A stretch of 5,774 nt of DNA, taken from assembly GCA_017627115.1 (NCBI GenBank), contig JAGAHK010000126.1:1-5774 (forward strand), in the 5' to 3' direction. This document shows positions 1-5,774 of this stretch, in pieces. The position numbers were made by a program, and so were the translations under genes. Position 1 is the first letter of the stretch. Every line of letters starts with the position of its first letter. This DNA comes from Bacillota bacterium (lineage in GTDB: Bacteria > Bacillota > Clostridia > Lachnospirales > CAG-274). Below the pieces are notes generated by a model. It made no database searches, was not told where the DNA came from, and worked only from the letters and a program-made list of their open reading frames with translations.

Positions 1-8
1 TATTTTAC

Positions 9-15
9 AAAGGAG
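9..15 (+). promoter_or_regulatory. Ribosome binding site of pnp
   Basis: AAAGGAG lies 7 nt before the ATG at 23, which is ideal Shine-Dalgarno spacing and fixes the pnp start. Only 22 bases precede the gene in this window, so the promoter and any leader hairpin cannot be judged. Confidence 0.9.
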
Positions 16-22
16 AAAAAAT

Positions 23-2164
23 ATGTACAAAACATTTAAAATGGATCTTGCAGGCAGAGAACTTTCCGTTCAGATAGACAGAGTTGCCGAGCTTGCAAAC
101 GGCGAATGTATTGTTCGTTACGGTGACACTGTTGTTCTCGTTACCGCTACTGCATCCGAAAAACCAAGAGCAGGTATTGATTTCTTTCCTCTTTCAATTG
201 ATTATGAGGAAAAGATGTATGCAGTCGGCAAAATACCCGGCGGTTTCACAAAGCGCGAAGGCAGACCTTCCGAACACGCTATTCTTACAGCGCGTGTTAT
301 CGACAGACCTATCAGACCTCTCTTCCCCAAGGATTACAGAAATGATGTCTGCATCAACGCACTTGTATTATGTGTTGACCCGGATTGTGCACCCGAGATC
401 TGCGCAATGATAGGATCTTCTATTGCACTTTCTATTTCCGATATACCTTTCTATGGACCCACAGGTTCTGTTTCGGTTGGTATGATCGACGGTCAGTATG
501 TTATCAACCCCACTGCCGCTCAAAAAGCTGTCAGCCGTATGAGCCTTACGGTTTCTTCTACAAAGGAAAAAGTAATGATGATCGAGGCAGGTGCTGATGA
601 AGTTACAGACGAGGAAATGTACAATGCTATTATGTTCGGTCACGAGCAGAATGTTGAGATCTGTAAGTTCATTGACGGTATTGTTGCAGAATGCGGCAAG
701 GAAAAACACAGCTACGAAGAACACGTTGTTGATCACGATCTTTACGAGGCTATAAAGGAACTTATCCCCGCACAGCGCATGGAAGAAGCTGTATTTACAG
801 ATATGAAGCAGATCCGTGATGAAAGGATCTCCGAGATCAACGAAGAATGTGTATCGGCTTTATTTGAAAAATTCGGCGGTGAAGATGATGAAGAAGCATT
901 CGCTGCTGTTATTGACGAAGCTATCTACAAATACGAAAAAGAAACTGTTCGCCGTATGATATTACGTGATCACAAGCGACCCGACGGACGTGCTCTCGAC
1001 CAGATACGTCCTCTTTCCGCAGAAGTGGATATCCTTCCCAGAACACACGGTTCAGCGCTCTTCAAGAGAGGTCAGACACAGGTACTTACTGTCACTACCC
1101 TTGCATCCGTCGGTGAAGCACAGCGTATTGACGGTCTTGACGAAGAAGAAACTTCAAAGAGATATATACATCACTATAACTTCCCCGGTTACTCAACAGG
1201 TGAAGCAAAGCCGTCCAGAAGCCCCGGACGCCGTGAGATCGGTCATGGTGCTTTAGCGGAACGTGCACTTCTGCCCGTTATTCCCAATGAGTCGGAGTTC
1301 CCCTACGCTCTTCGCCTTGTTTCGGAAGTTTTAAGTTCAAACGGTTCTACTTCTCAGGCAAGTGTATGCGGCTCTACCCTTTCGCTTATGGCAGCAGGTG
1401 TACCCATTAAGCGTCCTGTTGCGGGTATTTCCTGCGGTCTTGTCACAGGCGAAACAGATGATGACTTCATTCTTCTTACCGATATACAGGGCCTTGAGGA
1501 CTTCTTCGGTGATATGGACTTCAAGGTTGCAGGTACTCACAAAGGTATCACAGCCATACAGATGGATATGAAGATACAGGGTCTTACACCCGCTATTATC
1601 AAGGGCGCTATTGAGAATACACACAAGGCAAGAACTTATATTCTTGACGAAGTTATGCTCAAAGCTATACCCGAACCTCGTAAAGAGCTTTCAAAATACG
1701 CTCCGAAGATACAGTTTGTACAGATCAATCCCGACAAGATGGCTGAAGTTATCGGCTCAAAGGGCAAGACTATCAACAAGATAATCGAGCTTTCGGGTGT
1801 TGATAAGATAGATACAGAGGACGAGGGCAAGATCTACATTTCATCAACAGATGCAGAAGCAATTGCTAAGGCTGTTGAAATGATAACAATGATAGATAAA
1901 GGTCCGGAAGTCGGCAAGGTTTATTCGGGTACCGTTACCAGAATAATGAGCTTTGGCGCTTTTGTTGAGATAGGTTTTGAAACAGAAGGTCTTGTACACA
2001 TTTCAAAGCTCGCTCACGAACGTGTTGCAAAAGTTGAGGATGTTGTAAATGTCGGTGATGTTATCGAAGTTAAGGTAACCGAGATCGACGATCAAGGCAG
2101 AGTTAATCTTTCAAGAAAAGCTTGTCTGCCCAAGCCCGAAAGAAAAGAAAATAACGAAGAATAA
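23..2164 (+). CDS. pnp: Polynucleotide phosphorylase (polyribonucleotide nucleotidyltransferase)
   Basis: This cytoplasmic exoribonuclease degrades RNA 3'-5' with phosphate, releasing nucleoside diphosphates, and can add tails in reverse. In Firmicutes it is a main mRNA turnover enzyme. The 713 residues match the usual length of about 700. Domains in order are: RNase PH core 1 (about 10-215, with the RNA-contact region G74-F-T-K-R-E-G-R-P82), helical linker (about 240-310), RNase PH core 2 (about 318-540), KH domain (about 555-615, GSKG at 578-581) and S1 domain (about 630-698). By alignment to the E. coli enzyme from memory, the phosphate site is S442-T443-S444 and the catalytic residues are D493, D499 and K501. 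R403-R404 match the conserved GRREIGHG motif. The middle Thr of the phosphate site is, as I recall, normal for Firmicutes. The gene ends in tandem TAA codons (2162-2167). A short acidic tail (KENNEE) closes the protein. The gene is convergent with clpX. Function is not in doubt. Confidence 0.98.
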   Translation: MYKTFKMDLAGRELSVQIDRVAELANGECIVRYGDTVVLVTATASEKPRAGIDFFPLSIDYEEKMYAVGKIPGGFTKREGRPSEHAILTARVIDRPIRPLFPKDYRNDVCINALVLCVDPDCAPEICAMIGSSIALSISDIPFYGPTGSVSVGMIDGQYVINPTAAQKAVSRMSLTVSSTKEKVMMIEAGADEVTDEEMYNAIMFGHEQNVEICKFIDGIVAECGKEKHSYEEHVVDHDLYEAIKELIPAQRMEEAVFTDMKQIRDERISEINEECVSALFEKFGGEDDEEAFAAVIDEAIYKYEKETVRRMILRDHKRPDGRALDQIRPLSAEVDILPRTHGSALFKRGQTQVLTVTTLASVGEAQRIDGLDEEETSKRYIHHYNFPGYSTGEAKPSRSPGRREIGHGALAERALLPVIPNESEFPYALRLVSEVLSSNGSTSQASVCGSTLSLMAAGVPIKRPVAGISCGLVTGETDDDFILLTDIQGLEDFFGDMDFKVAGTHKGITAIQMDMKIQGLTPAIIKGAIENTHKARTYILDEVMLKAIPEPRKELSKYAPKIQFVQINPDKMAEVIGSKGKTINKIIELSGVDKIDTEDEGKIYISSTDAEAIAKAVEMITMIDKGPEVGKVYSGTVTRIMSFGAFVEIGFETEGLVHISKLAHERVAKVEDVVNVGDVIEVKVTEIDDQGRVNLSRKACLPKPERKENNEE

Positions 2165-2175
2165 TAAGCACACTA

Positions 2176-2209
2176 AAAAGCCGTCACAAATTAAATTGTG
2201 GCGGCTTTT
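2176..2209. terminator. Shared terminator between convergent pnp and clpX
   Basis: A 14-position stem (2176-2189 with 2196-2209) closes a 6-nt loop. Its GC-rich core is flanked by A and T runs on both sides. It starts 12 nt after the pnp stop and lies 14 nt after the clpX stop. In the pnp direction the stem is unbroken with one U-G wobble (2184/2201), but only four U follow and those pair with the A run. In the clpX direction the same position is an A-C mismatch, but five U follow. It is inferred to act in both directions. Confidence 0.85.
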
Positions 2210-2223
2210 AAAAATTGTTATAT

Positions 2224-3489
2224 TTAAGCGTTCTTTTTCTTGTAAACTATCTGCGGCTGAATACCGTTTTCAACAACATCTTTTGTTATTATACACTTTT
2301 CTACCGACTTATCCGACGGTGTTGAATACATAATATCCATCATAAAACTTTCCATTATCGCTCTCAGACCTCTTGCGCCCGTTTCCTGTGTTATAGCCTT
2401 TTTTGCTATTGCCGTGAGTGCAGACGGCTCAAATTCAAGCTGAACGCCGTCCAGTTCAAGCAAATACTGATATTGCTTTACAAGCGCGTTTTTAGGCTCT
2501 GTGAGTATTCGTACAAGTGCTTCTTCATCAAGACTTTCAAGGCTTACAACGGTCGGCATACGTCCGATAAGTTCTGGTATAAGACCGTATTTATGAAGAT
2601 CCTGCGGTACGATATTCTTGAAAATATCCGATGCACGAAGTTCTTTTGAAGATTTGCTCTCCGAACCGAAACCGATAACTTTCTCATTGATACGGTTTTC
2701 TATTATCTTTTCAAGGCCTGCAAAAGCACCGCCGAGAATAAACAGAATATTTGTAGTATCTATCTGCAAAAACTCTTGATGCGGGTGTTTTCTGCCGCCC
2801 TGCGGAGGTACATTTGCAACCGTACCTTCAAGTATTTTCAAAAGCGCCTGCTGAACACCCTCACCGCTAACATCGCGTGTTATAGACGGATTATCGGATT
2901 TTCTTGCTATTTTATCTATTTCGTCGATATAAATAATACCTCTTTCGGCAAGATCCATATCGAAATCCGCTGCCTGGATTATTTTAAGCAGGATGTTTTC
3001 AACATCCTCGCCCACATAGCCCGCTTCTGTCAAAGATGTAGCATCTGCGATAGCAAAAGGCACATTTATTAGCTTTGCAAGTGTCTGTGCAAGCATTGTT
3101 TTGCCAACGCCTGTCGGACCCACAAGCAAGACATTGCTTTTTTGCAGTTCAAGACCGTCTGATGTGGTACCGCTGTTAATACGCTTGTAATGGTTGTAAA
3201 CGGCAACAGAAAGGGCCTTTTTTGCGTCATCCTGCCCTATTACATATTCATCAAGCGCAGCTTTCAATTCAGCGGGTTTAGGCAGTTTAGAAGAGCTGCC
3301 GTCATTATTCCAGTCAACGTCATCGGCGTCGAAAAGATTTTTCCTGCCCACACCAAGTTCGTCTATCATATCGGAGCAATAAGAAACACATTCGTTGCAG
3401 ATATTGGCATTTAAGCCCGAAAAAATATTTTCGACCTGTGACTGTGTTTTACCGCAAAATGAACATACCATTTCTTTTTTTGATGCCAA
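2224..3489 (-). CDS. clpX: ClpX, AAA+ unfoldase of the ClpXP protease
   Basis: ClpX forms a hexamer that unfolds tagged substrates with ATP and threads them into ClpP in the cytoplasm. The 421 residues match the family length. Visible features in order are: N-terminal zinc-binding domain with C9-X2-C12 and C31-X2-C34; Walker A GPTGVGKT (124-131); pore-1 loop GYVG (157-160); Walker B IIYIDE (185-190); pore-2 RKH (233-235); the IGF loop (272-274) that docks on ClpP; the arginine-finger region LIGR (307-310); and sensor 2 GAR (371-373). All key residues are present, so it should be an active ClpP partner. The start is TTG at 3489. AAGGAGG sits 9 nt upstream of it, whereas the first ATG (codon 7, 3469-3471) would be 27 nt from that SD. 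Both starts keep all four cysteines. The gene follows clpP after 23 bp and has no promoter of its own that I can see. It is the last gene of the cluster, and no lon gene follows. Confidence 0.98.
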   Translation of the reverse strand: MASKKEMVCSFCGKTQSQVENIFSGLNANICNECVSYCSDMIDELGVGRKNLFDADDVDWNNDGSSSKLPKPAELKAALDEYVIGQDDAKKALSVAVYNHYKRINSGTTSDGLELQKSNVLLVGPTGVGKTMLAQTLAKLINVPFAIADATSLTEAGYVGEDVENILLKIIQAADFDMDLAERGIIYIDEIDKIARKSDNPSITRDVSGEGVQQALLKILEGTVANVPPQGGRKHPHQEFLQIDTTNILFILGGAFAGLEKIIENRINEKVIGFGSESKSSKELRASDIFKNIVPQDLHKYGLIPELIGRMPTVVSLESLDEEALVRILTEPKNALVKQYQYLLELDGVQLEFEPSALTAIAKKAITQETGARGLRAIMESFMMDIMYSTPSDKSVEKCIITKDVVENGIQPQIVYKKKNA

Positions 3490-3498
3490 AGTTTTTTT

Positions 3499-3505
3499 CC
3501 TCCTT
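3499..3505 (-). promoter_or_regulatory. Ribosome binding site of clpX (selects a TTG start)
   Basis: AAGGAGG on the minus strand lies 9 nt before TTG at 3489-3487, inside the 23-bp gap after clpP. Seven-A runs lie on both sides of the start codon (3492-3498 and 3475-3481 in mRNA sense). They should keep the initiation region free of secondary structure. The site decides for TTG over the in-frame ATG six codons later. Confidence 0.88.
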
Positions 3506-3512
3506 GAAAAAA

Positions 3513-4097
3513 TTATTGAGGCTTGGTTATAACAGCATCTATAAGACCGTATTCTTTGGCTTCTTCCGCTGTCATATAATTATCTCTGTCGGTATCCTGC
3601 TGAACGATCTCCAAAGGTTTGCCCGTGTTCTCGGCAAGCATTTTGTTCAGTCGATCTTTGATTTTAAGTATCTGCTTTGCAGTGATCTCAATATCAGATG
3701 CCTGACCTCTTGCACCGCCCAAAGGCTGATGGATCATTATTTCTGCATTTGGCAAAGCATATCTTTTGCCTTTCTGACCGCCTGCGAGCAAAAATGCTCC
3801 CATGCTTGCTGCCATACCTATGCAGATAGTTGAAACATCAGGCTTGATGTACTGCATTGTATCATAAATAGCAAGACCTGCAGTGACCGAACCACCCGGA
3901 CTGTTTATATAAAGACTGATATCCTTATCGGGGTCCTCCGCAGCAAGAAAAAGAAGCTGTGCAACAACAAGGCTTGCCGTTACATCGTTGACTTCTTCGC
4001 CCAAAAATATAATTCTGTCTTTCAGTAGACGGGAATAAATATCATAAGAGCGCTCTCCCCTGCTCGTCTGGTCAACAACTATAGGTACTAAACTCAT
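3513..4097 (-). CDS. clpP: ClpP, ATP-dependent Clp protease proteolytic subunit
   Basis: ClpP is a serine peptidase that forms a two-ring 14-mer with an enclosed chamber. It degrades polypeptides fed by ClpX or another Clp ATPase. The 194 residues match the family. The catalytic triad is complete: S98 in GMAASMG (94-100), H123 in MIHQPLGG (121-128) and D172 in the R-D-N segment (171-173). The substrate-strand motif [15 protein letters not shown] is at 66-80. The N-terminus ([20 protein letters not shown]) resembles Bacillus ClpP and lacks the long propeptide of E. coli ClpP, so little or no processing is expected. ATG at 4097 is fixed by a strong SD 6 nt upstream. The gene lies 83 bp after tig and 23 bp before clpX. 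Coupling to clpX fits their joint function. No CtsR-type heptad pair is seen upstream. Confidence 0.98.
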   Translation of the reverse strand: MSLVPIVVDQTSRGERSYDIYSRLLKDRIIFLGEEVNDVTASLVVAQLLFLAAEDPDKDISLYINSPGGSVTAGLAIYDTMQYIKPDVSTICIGMAASMGAFLLAGGQKGKRYALPNAEIMIHQPLGGARGQASDIEITAKQILKIKDRLNKMLAENTGKPLEIVQQDTDRDNYMTAEEAKEYGLIDAVITKPQ

Positions 4098-4103
4098 ATT
4101 TTA

Positions 4104-4110
4104 CACCTCC
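4104..4110 (-). promoter_or_regulatory. Ribosome binding site of clpP
   Basis: GGAGGTG on the minus strand is a near-perfect anti-SD match, 6 nt from the ATG at 4097. It is the strongest SD in the window and pairs with an ATG, unlike the TTG of clpX downstream. This suggests more ClpP than ClpX is made per transcript (inference). Confidence 0.9.
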
Positions 4111-4128
4111 GTGTAGAAAAAACTTATT

Positions 4129-4158
4129 AAAATAGTTATTATAATAAAAGGAAGTCAA
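4129..4158 (-). promoter_or_regulatory. Possible clpP-clpX promoter overlapping the tig terminator
   Basis: On the minus strand, TTGACT (4158-4153; 5 of 6 to the sigma-A -35 consensus) is followed after 18 bp by TATTTT (4134-4129; 4 of 6). This would start RNA near 4122, leaving a short leader before clpP. A perfect TATAAT also occurs at 4143-4138, but it is only 9 bp from TTGACT and has no good -35 at normal spacing. The -35 box lies in the loop and 3' arm of the terminator hairpin. The AT-rich context raises the risk of a chance match. Confidence 0.45.
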
Positions 4159-4172
4159 GAAGACTTCCTTTT
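4146..4172 (-). terminator. Intrinsic terminator after tig
   Basis: A perfect 11-bp stem (4146-4156 with 4162-4172) has a 5-nt loop. It contains a 7-bp mixed core with four A-U pairs at the base, and the minus-strand RNA continues into a U-rich TTTTATTAT stretch. It begins 8 nt after the tig stop codon. The U-run is partly taken up by the stem, so termination may be partial and some tig transcripts may continue into clpP. Confidence 0.75.
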
Positions 4173-4180
4173 TATGCCAA

Positions 4181-5476
4181 TTATGCCTCGGCAGGTGCTT
4201 CAACAACGTTGTCTGTAACAAAATCAAGTGCCTTCTGAACTTTAATGTCTTCAATAAGGTTCTTTCTGTCTTCTTCTCTGATAACGTCTTTAAGCTTATC
4301 GTATTCCATACCGTAGCTTTCGGCGATACGCTTGATCTCTGCGTCGATTTCTTCTTCCGTAGCATCAAAGCCCTCTGCCTTTGCAACTGCTTCAAGCGCA
4401 AGACGACCCTTTACCTGCTTTTCACTCATAGGTCTGTAAGCATCGCGCATAGCCTGGATATTCTGACCCATATATTCAAGGTACATATCAAGGCTGAGAC
4501 CCTGCTGCTGAATGTTTCTGCTGAATTCATTGATCTTGATATCAATATCATTTTCGATCATTGCATCGGGAACATCCATTTCAGTGTTGTCGATAAGCTG
4601 TGTAAGCACGCTTTCCTGCTTTGCATTCTTTGCAGCGATCTGCTTCTGTGCTAAAAGTTTACCCACAATATCGTTCTTATATTCTTCAAGTGTCTCAAAT
4701 TCTGTTGTATCCTGAACAAACTCATCATTAAGCTCGGGATATTCCTTATATTTGATCTCCTTGATCTCAACTTCAAACTTGGCAGGCTTGCCTGCAAGAT
4801 CTGTCTTGCCGTAATTCTCAGGGAATGTTACATTAACTGTAACATCATCGCCGATACTCTTGCCGACAAGCTGCTCTTCAAAAGTATCAATAAATGTATG
4901 GCTGCCTATCTCAAGGTCAAAGTCCTTGCCTTCGCCGCCCTCAAATGCAACATCATCAATATAGCCCTTAAAATCGATAGTTGCTATATCACCATCCTGT
5001 ACGGGTCTGTCTGTAACAGTGATGATACGTGCATTCTTCTCCTGATCTTTTTTAAGTTCAAGCTCAAGTTCTTCATCGGAAACTTCAAGATCGGGTTTCT
5101 CGAATGTAAGGCCTTTGTATGTTCCTGCTTTAACCTCGGGCTTTGTATAAACCTCTGCTGTGAATGTAACGCCGTTGTCATCAATAGCTGTTACATCGAT
5201 CTCGGGTTTGGAAACAACATCAAGACCGTTTTCCTTAACTGCACTCTCATATGCATCGGGAAGCACAAAATTGATGGCATCATCATAGAAGATAGCCTTG
5301 CCATACTGAGCCTCAATAAGCTTACGGGGTGCTTTGCCCTTACGGAAGCCCTGAACATTGATCTTGTTTTTATTTTTATTGTAGGAGTATTTCATACCCT
5401 CCTCAAATCTGTCTGCGTCTACGCTGAAAGTAAGTTTTACCTTATTTGCTTCAATTTTTTCAACTGTACTGCTCAT
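4181..5476 (-). CDS. tig: Trigger factor, ribosome-associated chaperone and peptidyl-prolyl isomerase
   Basis: Trigger factor binds at the ribosome exit tunnel, shields nascent chains and catalyses proline isomerisation. The 431 residues match the family (E. coli 432). Domains in order are: N-terminal ribosome-binding domain (about 1-145) with the signature G43-F-R-K-G-K-A-P50; FKBP-type isomerase domain (about 155-240, including T-I-D-F-K-G-Y at 166-172, F-E-G-G and the closing F-E-V-E-I-K); and C-terminal helical chaperone domain (about 260-420), ending in an acidic/alanine tail. In the FKBP domain the usual I-P-G-F is I-D-T-F (196-199). I recall similar changes in other clostridial trigger factors, and isomerase activity is dispensable for the chaperone role. 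ATG at 5476 has AAGGAGG 10 nt upstream and a good promoter. It is the first gene of the tig-clpP-clpX cluster, an order also found in E. coli and many Clostridia. Confidence 0.97.
   Translation of the reverse strand: MSSTVEKIEANKVKLTFSVDADRFEEGMKYSYNKNKNKINVQGFRKGKAPRKLIEAQYGKAIFYDDAINFVLPDAYESAVKENGLDVVSKPEIDVTAIDDNGVTFTAEVYTKPEVKAGTYKGLTFEKPDLEVSDEELELELKKDQEKNARIITVTDRPVQDGDIATIDFKGYIDDVAFEGGEGKDFDLEIGSHTFIDTFEEQLVGKSIGDDVTVNVTFPENYGKTDLAGKPAKFEVEIKEIKYKEYPELNDEFVQDTTEFETLEEYKNDIVGKLLAQKQIAAKNAKQESVLTQLIDNTEMDVPDAMIENDIDIKINEFSRNIQQQGLSLDMYLEYMGQNIQAMRDAYRPMSEKQVKGRLALEAVAKAEGFDATEEEIDAEIKRIAESYGMEYDKLKDVIREEDRKNLIEDIKVQKALDFVTDNVVEAPAEA
4825..4845. repeat. Small perfect palindrome inside tig
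   Basis: Arms of 8 bp (4825-4832 and 4838-4845) flank 5 nt. The segment encodes the alternating V-T-V-N-V-T beta strand of the FKBP domain, whose repeated Val-Thr codons produce the symmetry. It is probably coding coincidence rather than a site. Confidence 0.5.
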
Positions 5477-5486
5477 TAAAAGTGTT

Positions 5487-5493
5487 CCTCCTT
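5487..5493 (-). promoter_or_regulatory. Ribosome binding site of tig
   Basis: AAGGAGG on the minus strand lies 10 nt before the ATG at 5476. It is identical to the clpX SD and confirms the tig start. Confidence 0.9.
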
Positions 5494-5518
5494 GTTGTAA
5501 TTCTATACACTGCCTTTA

Positions 5519-5547
5519 ATTATAACACATAAATGAAAGAATTACCA
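5519..5547 (-). promoter_or_regulatory. Extended -10 sigma-A promoter of tig
   Basis: On the minus strand, a perfect TATAAT (5524-5519) is preceded by TG one base upstream, forming an extended -10 (TGTTATAAT). At 17 bp spacing the -35 is weak: TGGTAA (5547-5542; 3 of 6). The extended -10 and upstream A-tracts would compensate. RNA is expected to start near 5511-5513, giving a leader of about 35 nt that contains the SD and no evident hairpin. Confidence 0.75.
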
Positions 5548-5550
5548 GCA

Positions 5551-5591
5551 TTTTTTTGATTTTTTCGGAATTTTTTTAAAAAGATTTTTTT
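5551..5591 (-). promoter_or_regulatory. A-tract cluster upstream of the tig promoter (UP-element-like or curved DNA)
   Basis: Four runs of 6-7 A on the minus strand (5551-5557, 5560-5565, 5571-5577, 5585-5591) lie directly upstream of the weak tig -35, with centres 8-14 bp apart. The two nearest runs cover roughly -40 to -55, where the RNA polymerase alpha subunit binds UP elements. The rough helical spacing may also bend the DNA. The role is inferred from position and base composition only. Confidence 0.45.
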
Positions 5592-5774
5592 GAACACAAT
5601 AGAAACGCTGAATTTATGGGATTTTTTGACAAAAAGAACCGGAAAATAATCAGGCAGTAAATGTCATTTAACATTTGTTATAAAATTGTTAAATGAAGTA
5701 TTTACATAAATCAAGTAATTATGCAAGTTTTGAAAACTCTAATTAATACTTTTTTATTATATATTAAAAGAGAA
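5592..5774. other. AT-rich intergenic region with no supported gene
   Basis: No open frame with an SD is visible. A perfect TTGACA at 5626-5631 (+) lacks a -10 at normal spacing. TTGAAA at 5730-5735 (+), with TATTAT at 5755-5760 after 19 bp, is a weak candidate promoter for a rightward gene beyond the window. TATAAT on the minus strand at 5761-5756 would need a -35 outside the window. The main structured element is the palindrome at 5664-5696. Confidence 0.6.
5664..5696. repeat. 10-bp-arm palindrome with repeated TGTTA half-sites, possible operator
   Basis: Perfect 10-bp arms (5664-5673 and 5687-5696) flank 13 nt. Within this, TAACA-TT-TGTTA forms a second, tight palindrome (5669-5680). TTGTTA is repeated directly at 5675-5680 and 5686-5691, one helical turn (11 bp) apart. 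The layout resembles a dimeric repressor site. It is not a CtsR, CIRCE or LexA consensus that I know. As RNA it would be an AU-rich hairpin with no U-run, so it is a poor terminator. It lies about 140 bp upstream of the tig promoter and could equally serve a gene to the right. Confidence 0.5.

Noticed and set aside
3438..3833. 131-codon + strand frame over the clpP-clpX junction
   Set aside because: It is antisense to two certain genes and has no SD or recognisable domain.
4072..4401. 109-codon minus-strand frame across the tig end and clpP start
   Set aside because: It is out of frame with both genes, runs through the terminator and the clpP SD, and has a low-complexity Lys/Leu/Arg composition.
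4825..4845. 8-bp-arm palindrome in tig as a regulatory site related to the upstream TGTTA palindrome
   Set aside because: The symmetry is explained by repeated Val-Thr codons in a beta strand, and it is deep inside the coding sequence.
4898..5479. 193-codon + strand open frame antisense to tig, rich in Cys, Ile and Phe
   Set aside because: It lies wholly opposite tig. Its odd composition follows from reading the complement of charged tig codons, it has no SD, and tig is unambiguously the real gene.
5626..5631. Perfect TTGACA on the + strand
   Set aside because: The nearest -10-like hexamer (AATAAT, 5645-5650) is only 13 bp away and nothing suitable lies at 16-18 bp.
5616..5696. Two tiny in-frame peptides: ATG at 5616 (MGFFDKKNRKIIRQ, 14 aa) and ATG at 5661 right after its stop (11 aa)
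   Set aside because: Neither start has an SD and the region is very AT-rich. MGFFDKK resembles common Firmicute protein starts, so a decayed gene start is possible but cannot be supported.
5721..5774. Open + strand frame from ATG 5721 to the window edge (18 codons, MQVLKTLINTF...)
   Set aside because: There is no SD before the ATG, and the frame is short and AT-rich. It needs sequence beyond the window to judge.

Overview
This window carries four complete, intact housekeeping genes of a low-to-mid GC Firmicute. Codon choice, strong AAGGAGG/GGAGGTG ribosome binding sites, the Bacillus-like ClpP N-terminus and the tig-clpP-clpX order point to the class Clostridia. A Ruminococcus-like member of the Oscillospiraceae/Ruminococcaceae is my best guess, but that rank is inference. 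No mobile element, CRISPR array, tRNA, rRNA or phage gene is visible.

Left third (1-2164, + strand): pnp encodes polynucleotide phosphorylase with every expected domain (two RNase PH cores, helical linker, KH, S1). It has its own SD and ends in tandem TAA codons. Between pnp and clpX (2165-2223) lies one hairpin flanked by T-runs on both sides, placed to end the two convergent transcripts.

Right two thirds (2224-5476, - strand): in transcription order, tig (trigger factor), clpP (protease subunit) and clpX (AAA+ unfoldase). clpP and clpX are 23 bp apart, and the clpX SD fills part of that gap, so they are very likely one transcript. clpX starts at TTG. tig and clpP are separated by 83 bp that hold a terminator hairpin just after tig. 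A possible clpP promoter has its -35 box inside that hairpin. tig has a convincing extended -10 promoter with upstream A-tracts.

Right edge (5477-5774): about 300 bp of very AT-rich non-coding DNA. It holds the tig promoter, clustered T-tracts and an unexplained 10-bp-arm palindrome with TGTTA half-sites at 5664-5696. No convincing gene starts there before the window ends.

Functionally, trigger factor folds nascent chains at the ribosome exit, ClpXP degrades tagged or misfolded proteins, and PNPase degrades RNA 3'-5'. The window is therefore a conserved protein and RNA quality-control locus. I see no sign of an undescribed system. The points worth a second look are regulatory: the terminator/promoter overlap, the palindrome, the TTG start, and the lack of a recognisable CtsR or CIRCE operator.
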